This document shows positions 1 through 5,954 of a DNA stretch of 5,954 nucleotides, piece by piece. The notes below the pieces were generated by a model, which was not told the DNA's origin, did no database searches, and worked only from the letters and a program-made list of their open reading frames with translations. Source of the DNA: Nitrospinota bacterium (GTDB lineage: Bacteria; Nitrospinota; Nitrospinia; Nitrospinales; Nitrospinaceae). The stretch lies in contig JAPUGN010000203.1 of assembly GCA_027298165.1 (NCBI GenBank), forward strand, positions 1-5,954, read 5' to 3'. The position numbers and the translations under genes are program-made. The number at the start of each line of letters is the position of its first letter. Position 1 is the first letter of the stretch.

Positions 1-1617
1 GACTTTGCCGCCGACCGAGGCCTGGATGGCCACCTCGAACATTTGCCGGGGGATTTGTTCCTTGAGTTTTTTAACCAGCTCCCGCCCCCGGTGATACGCC
101 TTATCATTATGAACGATCATCGACAGCGCGTCGACCAGCTCCCCGTTGAAAAGGATGTCCAACTTTACCAGATTTGATTCCCGGAAATCTATAAAATCAT
201 AATCGAACGACGCGTATCCCTTGGTGGACGATTTGAGCTGATCATAGAAGTCCAGGACAATTTCGCTGAACGGCATTTGGTATTGCAGGAGGACGGTTTT
301 CGGCGTCAGGTATTCCATCTTGGTTTGAATGCCGCGCCGGTCGCGTGCCATCGACATGATGATTCCCACATATTCCTCCGGCATGATGATGGTGCCCAGC
401 ACGTAGGGCTCCTCAATGCGGTCGGCCCGGGTTTGCCTGATCAGATTCACCGGGTTGTCGATCATTTCCTGTTCCCCGTTTTCGTGAATCAGCCGGTAGA
501 TGACAGTGGGCGCCGTGGTGAGCAGTTCCACCCGGTATTCCCGTTCCAGCCGCTCGCGGACGATCTCCATGTGCAGCAATCCCAGAAACCCGCAACGGAA
601 GCCGAATCCCAGCGCCGCGGAAGTTTCCGGTTCGTAGGTGAATGACGCATCGTTCAGCCGCAGTTTCTTGAGCGCGTCGCGCAGCGGTTCATAATGGTCG
701 CCCTGTATGGGATACAGGCCGCTGAACACCATGGGTTTGACCTCCTTGTAACCGGTCAGGGCCGTTTCGCACGGTCGCTTCGCTTCGGTGATGGTGTCGC
801 CGATGTGGGTCTGGTCGAGTTGTTTGATGCCGGCGGTGATGTAGCCCACCTCGCCCGCGCTCAATTGCTTGACCCGGATGGGGGCGGGGGTAAAGGTGCC
901 CAACTCTTCGACCACAAATCGTTTGCCGGTGGCCATCATCAGGATTTCCATGCCTTCGTGGATCGAGCCTTCCATCACGCGAGTGAGAGTGATTACCCCG
1001 CGGTAGGAGTCGTACCAGGCGTCGAACAGCAAGCTTTTGAGTGGGTTCTTGGTTTTTCCCGAAGGCGGCGGAATCAGGCGCACCACTGCTTCCATAAGTT
1101 CCCTGATGCCCGTTCCTTCTTTGGCGCTGACCAGAATCGCGTCCGACGAATCGATCTGCAAAATATCCTCCAATTGGTCCTTGACGCCTTCCGGGTCGGC
1201 GCTCGGCAAATCGATCTTGTTGATGACCGGAACGATGTGCAGATTGTGTTGCATGGCGAGGTTGACGTTGGCGATGGTCTGCGCCTGAATGCCCTGTGAG
1301 GCGTCGACTACCAGAAGAACCCCTTCGCAGGCCGCCAGGCTACGCGACACCTCGTAGGTGAAATCGACGTGGCCGGGGGTATCGATCATATTGAAGATGT
1401 ATTTCTGGCCGTCATCGGCGGTGAAGTGCAGACGCACGGTCTGCGCTTTGATGGTGATGCCGCGCTCGCGCTCCAGATCCATGCTGTCCAGGACCTGATC
1501 CTTCATCTCCCGTTTCTGGAGGCCGCCGGTTTCGAGGATCAATTTGTCCGCCAGCGTGGACTTGCCGTGGTCGATGTGGGCGATGATGGAAAAATTGCGG
1601 ATGTGTTTTTGCGGCAT
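1..1617 (-). CDS. lepA: Elongation factor 4 (LepA), ribosome back-translocating GTPase; C-terminus cut by window edge
   Basis: LepA/EF4 is a translational GTPase of the EF-G family that binds the ribosome and acts on stalled or post-translocation complexes. The visible 539 codons show every GTPase motif: P-loop AHIDHGKST at residues 13-21, switch I RERGITIK at 50-57, DTPGH at 79-83, NKID at 133-136 and SAK at 164-166. Beta-barrel domain II follows (about 190-280), then EF-G-like domain III with its GFRCGFLGLLHMEI segment, domain IV, and the start of the LepA-specific C-terminal domain (YASFDYDF, then LVDALSMIVHNDKAYHRG). The family is near 600 residues, so roughly the last 60 lie outside the window. 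The start at 1617 is well fixed: an in-frame TAA at 1636-1638 leaves no other start codon, and MPQKHIRNFSIIAHIDHGKS is the classic N-terminus. The ribosome binding site is weak (GAAG about 6 bases upstream). The gene lies 113 bases downstream of a same-strand transferase gene and may be co-transcribed with it. Confidence 0.97.
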   Translation of the reverse strand, partial: MPQKHIRNFSIIAHIDHGKSTLADKLILETGGLQKREMKDQVLDSMDLERERGITIKAQTVRLHFTADDGQKYIFNMIDTPGHVDFTYEVSRSLAACEGVLLVVDASQGIQAQTIANVNLAMQHNLHIVPVINKIDLPSADPEGVKDQLEDILQIDSSDAILVSAKEGTGIRELMEAVVRLIPPPSGKTKNPLKSLLFDAWYDSYRGVITLTRVMEGSIHEGMEILMMATGKRFVVEELGTFTPAPIRVKQLSAGEVGYITAGIKQLDQTHIGDTITEAKRPCETALTGYKEVKPMVFSGLYPIQGDHYEPLRDALKKLRLNDASFTYEPETSAALGFGFRCGFLGLLHMEIVRERLEREYRVELLTTAPTVIYRLIHENGEQEMIDNPVNLIRQTRADRIEEPYVLGTIIMPEEYVGIIMSMARDRRGIQTKMEYLTPKTVLLQYQMPFSEIVLDFYDQLKSSTKGYASFDYDFIDFRESNLVKLDILFNGELVDALSMIVHNDKAYHRGRELVKKLKEQIPRQMFEVAIQASVGGKV

Positions 1618-1703
1618 GAAATCTTCGTGTTGACCTTACAGTCAAGGCTCGTTTGTGTTAATTAATGAGAGGGCCGGATAAGGATCGATGACAGCGGGGG
1701 TCG

Positions 1704-1745
1704 GCCGGAAGGGCCCGCTGGAAACCGGGCCTACGTGGTTCCGGC
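1704..1745 (-). terminator. Extended hairpin across the stop codon of the transferase gene; candidate 3'-end or termination structure
   Basis: Outer arms GCCGGAA (1704-1710) and TTCCGGC (1739-1745) are perfectly complementary over 7 bp. Directly inside, GGCCCG (1712-1717) pairs with CGGGCC (1726-1731) around an 8-base loop, with a 6-base bulge (1733-1738) on one side. The TAG stop at 1731-1733 lies inside it. No U-run follows on the minus strand, so it is not a textbook intrinsic terminator. It could stabilise the mRNA 3' end, support factor-dependent termination, or only reduce read-through into lepA. A second 7-bp hairpin, TCCCGGA (1767-1773) with TCCGGGA (1781-1787), lies just upstream in the coding region and is followed on the minus strand by AATTTCG. 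Confidence 0.35.
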
Positions 1746-2792
1746 ATCCACCTGGGGCAACGAAATTCCCGGAGATGATTTCCGGGAGGCGGCGGCGACC
1801 GTCCATTGCGCCTGGCCCCGGCGGGCGGCGGGCAGGGGATGGAGATTGGCCAGCTGGATCAGAGCGTCCTGCCATTCCTTAAACCGGAGTTTGATCGCTT
1901 CGTAATCCCGGGCATTGTCAATATCCAGGGCGGCTCCGGGCAGGGGAGATTCCAATCCCATAAATCGCGTATTCATGATGTTAGAGATGCATTCCTCCAA
2001 TCCCCGTTTGGGCACCCAGGACCGGAAGAACCGAACCAGGGGTCGGATGTTCAGCCATGAAAAAAACAGCCCCAGCAGTAAGCCGATGTAAAACCGGTAG
2101 CGGCCTTTCCTGTCCTTGCCGATGATTTCCCACCCAAAGAGTATCACGTTTTTAAAATTGCGCTGGTAGCGGTAATGGTACATCTTTTGAATATAGTGCC
2201 GGTTGCCGATTTTAAAAGGCTTGACCAGATGCAGATTGTTGATCCGGTACCGTTGTTCTTTAAGATGCAGATACGCCATCTGGACTCCCGGTTTTCCCGG
2301 TTCGGGATAAAACGCCCGCAGACTTTCTTCCGGAGTCAATCCCAGCACCTGGTCGTAATTTTCCAGATCGCTGCTTTGAGCGAAATAATCAATTTCGTGC
2401 GGGGTGATCAACGGCGAATCGCAGGGTACCACTAGAACGGCTTTATCCCGGTAGGGCGAATTCTCCAGTTCCTGTTCCGGCACCCCATCCGGCAAGGTGC
2501 TCAAAAAGCCGTGCCAGACGTTTTCGTAAAGATTGCGCTTTTGCTCCAGGACATGAATGGGCTTCGGACGGTCGGAATGGATCCCGTCGATCTCCATATG
2601 TTCCAGAATTTCTTTTTTCAGGCCGATGATTGTGATGCTCCGGACCGATTGCGCTTTTTGCAAAGCTTCGATCACGTAGCTGATCACGCACTTCCGCTCG
2701 ATCGGCAGGAAAGCCTTATGCCGATGATTCACCTTGTAGCTGTCTTTACCCTCACCTGCGACCAATAGGGCATCATATTGTTTCAATTCCAT
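1731..2792 (-). CDS. NTP-transferase-domain protein (MobA/GlmU-like GT-A fold), substrate unknown
   Basis: This 353-residue protein (355 if translated from the GTG at 2798) looks like a nucleotidyltransferase of the MobA/GlmU/CofC superfamily. Numbered from that GTG, it has an N-terminal nucleotide-binding strand and loop (ALLVAGEG, 10-17), the lysine of the KAFLPI segment (28-33), a VVPCDSPLIT strand with the expected metal/nucleotide Asp at 127, and a late ALDIDNARDYEAIK motif (290-303) whose aspartates match the second metal site of these enzymes. The usual GxGxRM loop is degenerate (GEGKDSYK). An unusual hydrophobic stretch at about 236-258 (FYIGLLLGLFFSWLNIRPL and following) lies in the middle of the domain and might be a membrane-associated helix. 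The last 35 or so residues are Ala/Pro/Ser-rich and look unconserved. The start at ATG 2792 is preferred because AGGGA lies 7 bases upstream of it but only 1 base from the GTG. The family assignment is fairly sure; the substrate and pathway cannot be told. Confidence 0.8.
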   Translation of the reverse strand: MELKQYDALLVAGEGKDSYKVNHRHKAFLPIERKCVISYVIEALQKAQSVRSITIIGLKKEILEHMEIDGIHSDRPKPIHVLEQKRNLYENVWHGFLSTLPDGVPEQELENSPYRDKAVLVVPCDSPLITPHEIDYFAQSSDLENYDQVLGLTPEESLRAFYPEPGKPGVQMAYLHLKEQRYRINNLHLVKPFKIGNRHYIQKMYHYRYQRNFKNVILFGWEIIGKDRKGRYRFYIGLLLGLFFSWLNIRPLVRFFRSWVPKRGLEECISNIMNTRFMGLESPLPGAALDIDNARDYEAIKLRFKEWQDALIQLANLHPLPAARRGQAQWTVAAASRKSSPGISLPQVDAGTT

Positions 2793-2799
2793 GGTCACG

Positions 2800-2804
2800 T
2801 CCCT
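2800..2804 (-). promoter_or_regulatory. Ribosome binding site of the NTP-transferase gene (decides the start)
   Basis: On the minus strand this reads AGGGA. It is 7 bases from the ATG at 2792 but only 1 base from the in-frame GTG at 2798, so it supports initiation at the ATG. Confidence 0.6.
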
Positions 2805-2830
2805 GCCAGGTCTTTAATGATAATCGCCTA

Positions 2831-2840
2831 ATTATATAAT
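2831..2840. promoter_or_regulatory. Palindromic double -10 element (TATAAT on both strands) in the divergent intergenic region
   Basis: ATTATATAAT is a perfect palindrome, so a consensus TATAAT appears on the minus strand (2831-2836) and on the plus strand (2835-2840). For the minus strand it would give a leader of about 30 bases before the transferase ATG, which is plausible. No good -35 box is visible at 16-18 bases on either side: CATCAT on the minus strand, and TTTAAT (2813-2818) on the plus strand, a weak match. A -10 role for the transferase gene is an inference. Confidence 0.4.
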
Positions 2841-2874
2841 ATTAATACTGGAAATGATGATCTAAATATGCGTG

Positions 2875-2939
2875 AGGCCCAATTTCCCAAAAGGACTGAA
2901 AATCAAAGTTATTTCTTGCTTGAAGGCGATTTTGGGCCT
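2875..2939. repeat. Inverted repeat with 8-bp arms between the divergent genes
   Basis: AGGCCCAA (2875-2882) is the exact reverse complement of TTGGGCCT (2932-2939), and two further G-U pairs are possible outward in RNA. The arms enclose 49 bases. Alternative short pairings use the interior, for example AATCAAA (2901-2907) with TTTGATT (2956-2962). The right arm touches the predicted -35 box of gcvT. It could be a looped operator or, if transcription starts near 2845, a leader RNA structure. Chance is not excluded. Confidence 0.35.
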
Positions 2940-2967
2940 TGATCTCCTCCGGGATTTTGATTATACA
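2939..2967 (+). promoter_or_regulatory. Candidate sigma-70-type promoter of the gcv operon
   Basis: TTGATC (2939-2944) as -35 and TATACA (2962-2967) as -10 are separated by 17 bases; each matches consensus at 4 of 6 positions. Transcription would begin near 2974, giving a leader of roughly 38 bases before gcvT. The spacing is ideal and the position sensible, but this is a pattern match only. Confidence 0.45.
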
Positions 2968-3011
2968 CATAGTTCATCCGTAACCGCTCTCCGACAGGAA
3001 CCGTTCATTTC

Positions 3012-4127
3012 ATGTCTTCCGACGCACCACTTAAAACCACCCCGCTTTTTGAGGCCCACCGGAAACTCGGGGGGAAGATGGTCCCCTTTGCAGGGTGGCA
3101 CATGCCCATCCAGTACGCCGGGGTCATCCAGGAACACCGGACGGTGCGCGAGGGAGTGGGCGTGTTCGACGTCAGCCACATGGGCGAAATTGAGGTGCGG
3201 GGACTCGAGGCCAAAGCGTTTCTTCAGGCACTGCTGACCAACGACATGGACCGGCTCGACGACGGTGGCATCCTGTATTCGCTGATGTGCTATGAGGACG
3301 GCGGCGTGGTCGACGACCTGCTGGTGCACCGGTTCGAGGAGGAGCATTATTTCCTGTGCGTCAACGCTTCCAACACGGATAAGGATTTTGAGTGGGCCGA
3401 CCGCCTGGCGGAGGAATTTGACGTGCAGGTGGATAACATCAGCGACCGCACCGCCCAATTGGCGGTTCAGGGTCCGAAGGCCGAGCCCTTGCTCCAGAAA
3501 CTGACCGACGTTTCTCTCAGCGACCTGTCTTACTATCGTTTTCTCCAAGGCCAGGTCGGTGGACGGAAAGCGTTGATCGCCCGCACTGGTTATACCGGCG
3601 AGGACGGATTTGAACTTTACCTGGATGCGGATGCGGCGGTACCGGTATTCGATGCCCTTTTTGAAGCCGGCAGGGAGTTCGATCTGCAACCCATCGGCTT
3701 GGGCGCGCGCGACACCCTGCGGATGGAAATGGGCTACGCCCTGTACGGACAGGAAATCGGCGCGAGCCAATCGCCTTTGGAAGCAGGCCTCGGCTGGGTG
3801 ATCAAACTCAATAAGGTGCAGCCATTTAGTGGGCAGGAATCGCTTAAAAATCAAAAGGATAAAGGGATATCGCGGAAACTGGTCGGGGTCCGCCTCACCC
3901 AGCGCGGCGTGCCCCGGTCGCATTACAAAGTGTTGCATGACGGGCAGCCGGTGGGCGAAGTGACCAGCGGCACCTTCTCACCCTCCTTGAATATCGGGGT
4001 GGCCTTGTGTAATGTACCCACGGCAATGTCCAAGGTGGGCACGCAACTGGACATCGAAATCCGCAACTCGGTGGGTGCGGGAGAAGTGGTGGTTTTGCCC
4101 TTCGTTCCCAGCCGTGTGAAAAAATAA
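3012..4127 (+). CDS. gcvT: Glycine cleavage system T protein (aminomethyltransferase)
   Basis: T protein takes the aminomethyl group from the lipoyl arm of H protein and, with tetrahydrofolate, releases ammonia and 5,10-methylene-tetrahydrofolate. At 371 residues it has the normal family length. The N-terminus LKTTPLFEAHRKLGGKMVPF (7-26) and GWHMPIQY (28-35) are typical, as are FDVSHMGEI (52-60) and the active-site loop GGVVDD (97-102) carrying the conserved Asp. Folate-domain signatures RTGYTGEDGFELY (191-203) and LGARDTLRMEMG (230-241) follow. A C-terminal GCV_T_C barrel occupies roughly 285-365 (LVGVRL, then GEVTSGTFSPSL). The ATG at 3012 has CAGGAA (2995-3000) 11 bases upstream, a slightly long spacing, and lies only 7 residues before the conserved block. 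It is the first gene of the operon, 88 bases ahead of gcvH. All key segments are intact. Confidence 0.97.
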   Translation: MSSDAPLKTTPLFEAHRKLGGKMVPFAGWHMPIQYAGVIQEHRTVREGVGVFDVSHMGEIEVRGLEAKAFLQALLTNDMDRLDDGGILYSLMCYEDGGVVDDLLVHRFEEEHYFLCVNASNTDKDFEWADRLAEEFDVQVDNISDRTAQLAVQGPKAEPLLQKLTDVSLSDLSYYRFLQGQVGGRKALIARTGYTGEDGFELYLDADAAVPVFDALFEAGREFDLQPIGLGARDTLRMEMGYALYGQEIGASQSPLEAGLGWVIKLNKVQPFSGQESLKNQKDKGISRKLVGVRLTQRGVPRSHYKVLHDGQPVGEVTSGTFSPSLNIGVALCNVPTAMSKVGTQLDIEIRNSVGAGEVVVLPFVPSRVKK

Positions 4128-4135
4128 CTAAAACT

Positions 4136-4172
4136 TCCGAACCGCCGTGCAGACGACGCGGCGTGGTTCGGA
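4136..4172 (+). other. Strong intercistronic stem-loop between gcvT and gcvH
   Basis: TCCGAACC (4136-4143) pairs perfectly over 8 bp with GGTTCGGA (4165-4172). The stem continues as GCCG (4144-4147) with CGGC (4159-4162), leaving a 2-base bulge (4163-4164), and about two more pairs close a small loop. It begins 9 bases after the gcvT stop. No U-run follows, so full termination is unlikely. Transcript processing, 3'-end protection of a gcvT message, or partial attenuation are the likely roles. Confidence 0.55.
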
Positions 4173-4203
4173 TCACTATTATCCGTCACACTGGAACAAC
4201 GAC

Positions 4204-4210
4204 AAGGAGG
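4204..4210 (+). promoter_or_regulatory. Near-ideal ribosome binding site of gcvH
   Basis: AAGGAGG ends 5 bases before the ATG at 4216. It fixes the gcvH start there rather than at the in-frame GTG at 4147, which lies inside the intercistronic stem-loop. Confidence 0.85.
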
Positions 4211-4215
4211 AAAGG

Positions 4216-4605
4216 ATGGAGGTCCCGAAAGATCTTCGGTATACACGCGAACACGAATGGCTAAAAGTGGAGGGGACCAAAGGAGTGGTCGGCATCACCC
4301 ATTTCGCACAGGATCAGTTGGGCGACGTGGTGTTTGTGGAGGCGCCCGCTCCGGGAACTGAACTGGAACAGGAAAACACCTTCGGGGTGGTGGAGTCAGT
4401 CAAAACGGTTTCTGATTTGTATGCCCCGGTCAGCGGCAAGGTGGCCGCTGTCAACAAGGACCTGGAAGCCAACCCGGAGTTGGTGAACAAGGAACCCTAC
4501 GGCAAAGGCTGGATGATCGAAATCGAACTGTCCGATCCTGGACAGGCCGAAAGTTTGCTGTCGGCAGACGATTACGAAGCGTACATCAAGGAACAGCAGG
4601 GATAA
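4216..4605 (+). CDS. gcvH: Glycine cleavage system H protein (lipoyl carrier)
   Basis: H protein carries the aminomethyl intermediate on a lipoylated lysine between P, T and L proteins in the cytoplasm. The 129-residue product has the standard length. It opens with EVPKDLRYTREHEWLKVEG (2-20), typical of the family, followed by VGITHFAQDQLGDVVFVEAP (25-44). The lipoylation site is Lys63 in FGVVESVKTVSDLYAPVSG (56-74). The end holds NKEPYGKGWMIEIEL and a DDYEAYIKEQ tail, both expected. The start is set by the AAGGAGG element 5 bases upstream and by agreement with family N-termini; the longer reading from GTG 4147 adds 23 residues with no family resemblance. It is the second gene of the gcv operon, 24 bases before gcvPA. 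The protein would need lipoate attachment enzymes encoded elsewhere. Confidence 0.97.
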   Translation: MEVPKDLRYTREHEWLKVEGTKGVVGITHFAQDQLGDVVFVEAPAPGTELEQENTFGVVESVKTVSDLYAPVSGKVAAVNKDLEANPELVNKEPYGKGWMIEIELSDPGQAESLLSADDYEAYIKEQQG

Positions 4606-4614
4606 TTTCATCCC
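4599..4614 (+). other. Small hairpin over the gcvH stop codon
   Basis: GGGAT (4599-4603) pairs with ATCCC (4610-4614) around a 6-base loop, and a second ATCCC at 4617-4621 offers an alternative partner. It covers the first base of the TAA stop and lies just before gcvPA, which lacks its own ribosome binding site. A part in translational coupling is conceivable, but a 5-bp stem may be chance. Confidence 0.25.
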
Positions 4615-4629
4615 GCATCCCAATCGCCC

Positions 4630-5954
4630 ATGCGCTATATCCCGCACACGCCAGCCGATATCCGGGACATGCTCTCTGCTATCGGTATTAAGGAGTTGGA
4701 GGAGCTGTTCCACAGCATCCCGGAGGCGTTGCGTCTCGAGGCGCCACTGAACCTGCCGGCAGCCCTGCCCGAGGCGGACCTGGTGCAGACCCTGAACCGC
4801 TTGGGCCAGCGCAACCTCAACGCGGAAGAATGCGCGGTGTTTCTGGGGGCGGGGGCATACCGGCATTTCACGCCGACTCTGGTCAATCATCTGCTCCTGC
4901 GCGGCGAGTTTCTCACCAGTTACACCCCCTACCAGCCGGAGGTGAGCCAGGGCACTCTGCAGGCCATCTTCGAATTTCAAAGTTTCGTATGCATGTTGAC
5001 GGGTATGGAGATCGCCAACGCGTCGATTTACGACGGCGCGTCTTCCCTGGCAGAAGCGGTGCTCATGGCGCACCGCATCAATCACCGCCACGAGGTGCTG
5101 ATAGCCCGCACCGTCCATCCCGAATACCGGCAGGTGGTGGCGACCTACACGCGCGGCATCGATTTTAAAATCACCGAGGCGCCGTATCAGGAAAACGGCC
5201 AGACCGATCTGGAGTATATCAAGCAACACGTGACCGACGACACCAGCTCGGTGGTTATTCAGTCGCCCAACTTTTTCGGCATCGTGGAACAGTACGCCGA
5301 GCTGGGGGAATTTCTGAAGGAAAAGCAGGCCCTGTTGATCGTCGTGGTGGCGGAGGCGACGTCTCTCGGCATCCTCAAACCTCCGGGCGAACGCGGGGCG
5401 GACATCGTCGCCGGCGAAGGGCAGGGCTGGGGACTACCGGTGGCTTTTGGCGGACCCTATGTCGGATTTTTCGCCACGCGGGAACCCTTTTTCAGACAGG
5501 TTCCGGGACGCATCGTCGGCGAGACGGTCGACCGCACCGGCCAGCGTTCCTACGCGCTGACGCTGGCGACACGCGAACAGCACATCCGCCGCGAAAAGGC
5601 GACGTCCAATATTTGTACCAATCAGGGGCTGTGCGCGCTGGCGGCGACGATTTATCTGGCGGCGATGGGCAAGCAAGGCGTCCGTGATGTGGCCCTCCAG
5701 AACCTCAAGACCGCCGATACCCTCAAGAACAAACTACAGAAAATAAAGGGATTCGGCCTCCGGTTTTCGGCCGATACCTACAACGAATTCGTCCTGGAAT
5801 GCCCCGGCCCGGCGAAGGCCGTCCACGACCAATTGTTGCAGGAGAAAATCGTCGCCGGCCTGCCGCTGGGTGATTTCTATCCGGAATTGGAAAATTGTCT
5901 ATTGCTCTGCGCCACCGAAATGAATTCCGCGGAGTCCCTCGACCGCCTGGCGGC
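4630..5954 (+). CDS. gcvPA: Glycine dehydrogenase (decarboxylating) alpha subunit, GcvPA; last residues cut by window edge
   Basis: This is the N-terminal (alpha) subunit of the two-subunit P protein, which with GcvPB decarboxylates glycine and loads the aminomethyl group on lipoylated H protein. The 441 full codons visible compare with about 445-450 in the family, so only a few residues are missing. Family marks are MRYIPHTPADIRDMLSAIG at the start, FLGAGAYRHFTP, then TSYTPYQPEVSQGTLQAIFE, YDGASSLAEA (from residue 134), LKPPGERGADIVAGEGQGWG, AFGGPYVGFFAT, PGRIVGETVD, REQHIRREKATSNICTNQ (315-332) and YNEFV (384-388). The PLP lysine is expected on the beta subunit. The start at ATG 4630 matches the family N-terminus exactly, yet the 24-base gap after gcvH is pyrimidine-rich with no Shine-Dalgarno sequence, suggesting coupling to gcvH translation. 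gcvPB is expected next. Confidence 0.97.
   Translation, partial: MRYIPHTPADIRDMLSAIGIKELEELFHSIPEALRLEAPLNLPAALPEADLVQTLNRLGQRNLNAEECAVFLGAGAYRHFTPTLVNHLLLRGEFLTSYTPYQPEVSQGTLQAIFEFQSFVCMLTGMEIANASIYDGASSLAEAVLMAHRINHRHEVLIARTVHPEYRQVVATYTRGIDFKITEAPYQENGQTDLEYIKQHVTDDTSSVVIQSPNFFGIVEQYAELGEFLKEKQALLIVVVAEATSLGILKPPGERGADIVAGEGQGWGLPVAFGGPYVGFFATREPFFRQVPGRIVGETVDRTGQRSYALTLATREQHIRREKATSNICTNQGLCALAATIYLAAMGKQGVRDVALQNLKTADTLKNKLQKIKGFGLRFSADTYNEFVLECPGPAKAVHDQLLQEKIVAGLPLGDFYPELENCLLLCATEMNSAESLDRLA

Noticed and set aside
694..1299. Plus-strand open frame of 201 codons across lepA
   Set aside because: It is antisense to intact lepA coding sequence, with His/Asp/Gly-rich composition typical of a shadow frame.
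1630..1645. Short dyad TTGAC-cttaca-GTCAA upstream of lepA as an operator, and TTGACT as a -35 box
   Set aside because: The arms are only 5 bases, and a promoter using this TTGACT would start transcription within the lepA coding region; no -10 box is convincing in 1618-1703.
2872..3237. Plus-strand frame of 121 codons starting in the intergenic region and overlapping gcvT
   Set aside because: It overlaps gcvT out of frame, has no good ribosome binding site and no family resemblance.
2961..3938. Long open frame of 325 codons on the minus strand opposite gcvT
   Set aside because: It is antisense to a clearly functional gcvT, resembles no known family, and long antisense frames are common opposite GC-rich coding sequence.
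4147..4215. A longer gcvH from the in-frame GTG at 4147
   Set aside because: The added 23 residues do not match the family, the start lies in a stem-loop, and an excellent ribosome binding site points to 4216.
4396..5229. Open frame of 277 codons on the minus strand opposite gcvH and gcvPA
   Set aside because: It spans two well-supported genes on the other strand and shows no recognisable domain; treated as a codon-bias shadow.
1..5954. Mobile element, prophage, CRISPR, toxin-antitoxin or defence system
   Set aside because: No transposase, integrase, repeat array or small paired genes are seen; all coding space is explained by housekeeping genes in normal order.

Overview
This is a housekeeping window from a moderately GC-rich bacterium (roughly mid-50s percent by eye). 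It holds five protein genes in two divergent groups. Nothing in it points to a mobile element, phage, CRISPR array or RNA gene. The lineage cannot be fixed from sequence alone. The GC level, the split glycine decarboxylase (separate alpha subunit) and the type of nucleotidyltransferase beside lepA would fit Nitrospinota or a deltaproteobacterium-like group, but that is a low-confidence inference.

Left half, minus strand. A gene for a MobA/GlmU-like NTP-transferase-domain protein (1731-2792) is followed 113 bases downstream by lepA (elongation factor 4, start at 1617). lepA runs off the left edge, leaving about 539 residues visible. A strong extended hairpin without a U-tract sits across the stop codon of the transferase gene.

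Centre (2793-3011). The divergent intergenic region is AT-rich. It contains a perfect palindrome giving a TATAAT box on each strand, an 8-bp inverted repeat with widely spaced arms, and a reasonable sigma-70-like promoter just ahead of gcvT. No glycine riboswitch consensus is visible.

Right half, plus strand. This is the glycine cleavage operon gcvT - gcvH - gcvPA; gcvPB is expected just beyond the edge. T protein (aminomethyltransferase), H protein (lipoyl carrier) and P protein alpha subunit act together, with P-beta and the L protein encoded elsewhere, to split glycine into CO2, ammonia and methylene-tetrahydrofolate. A strong intercistronic stem-loop separates gcvT from gcvH. gcvH has a near-ideal ribosome binding site, while gcvPA has none and probably depends on coupling to gcvH.

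I found no convincing new biological system. The points most worth a second look are the divergent nucleotidyltransferase with an internal hydrophobic segment and the RNA structures at gene junctions.
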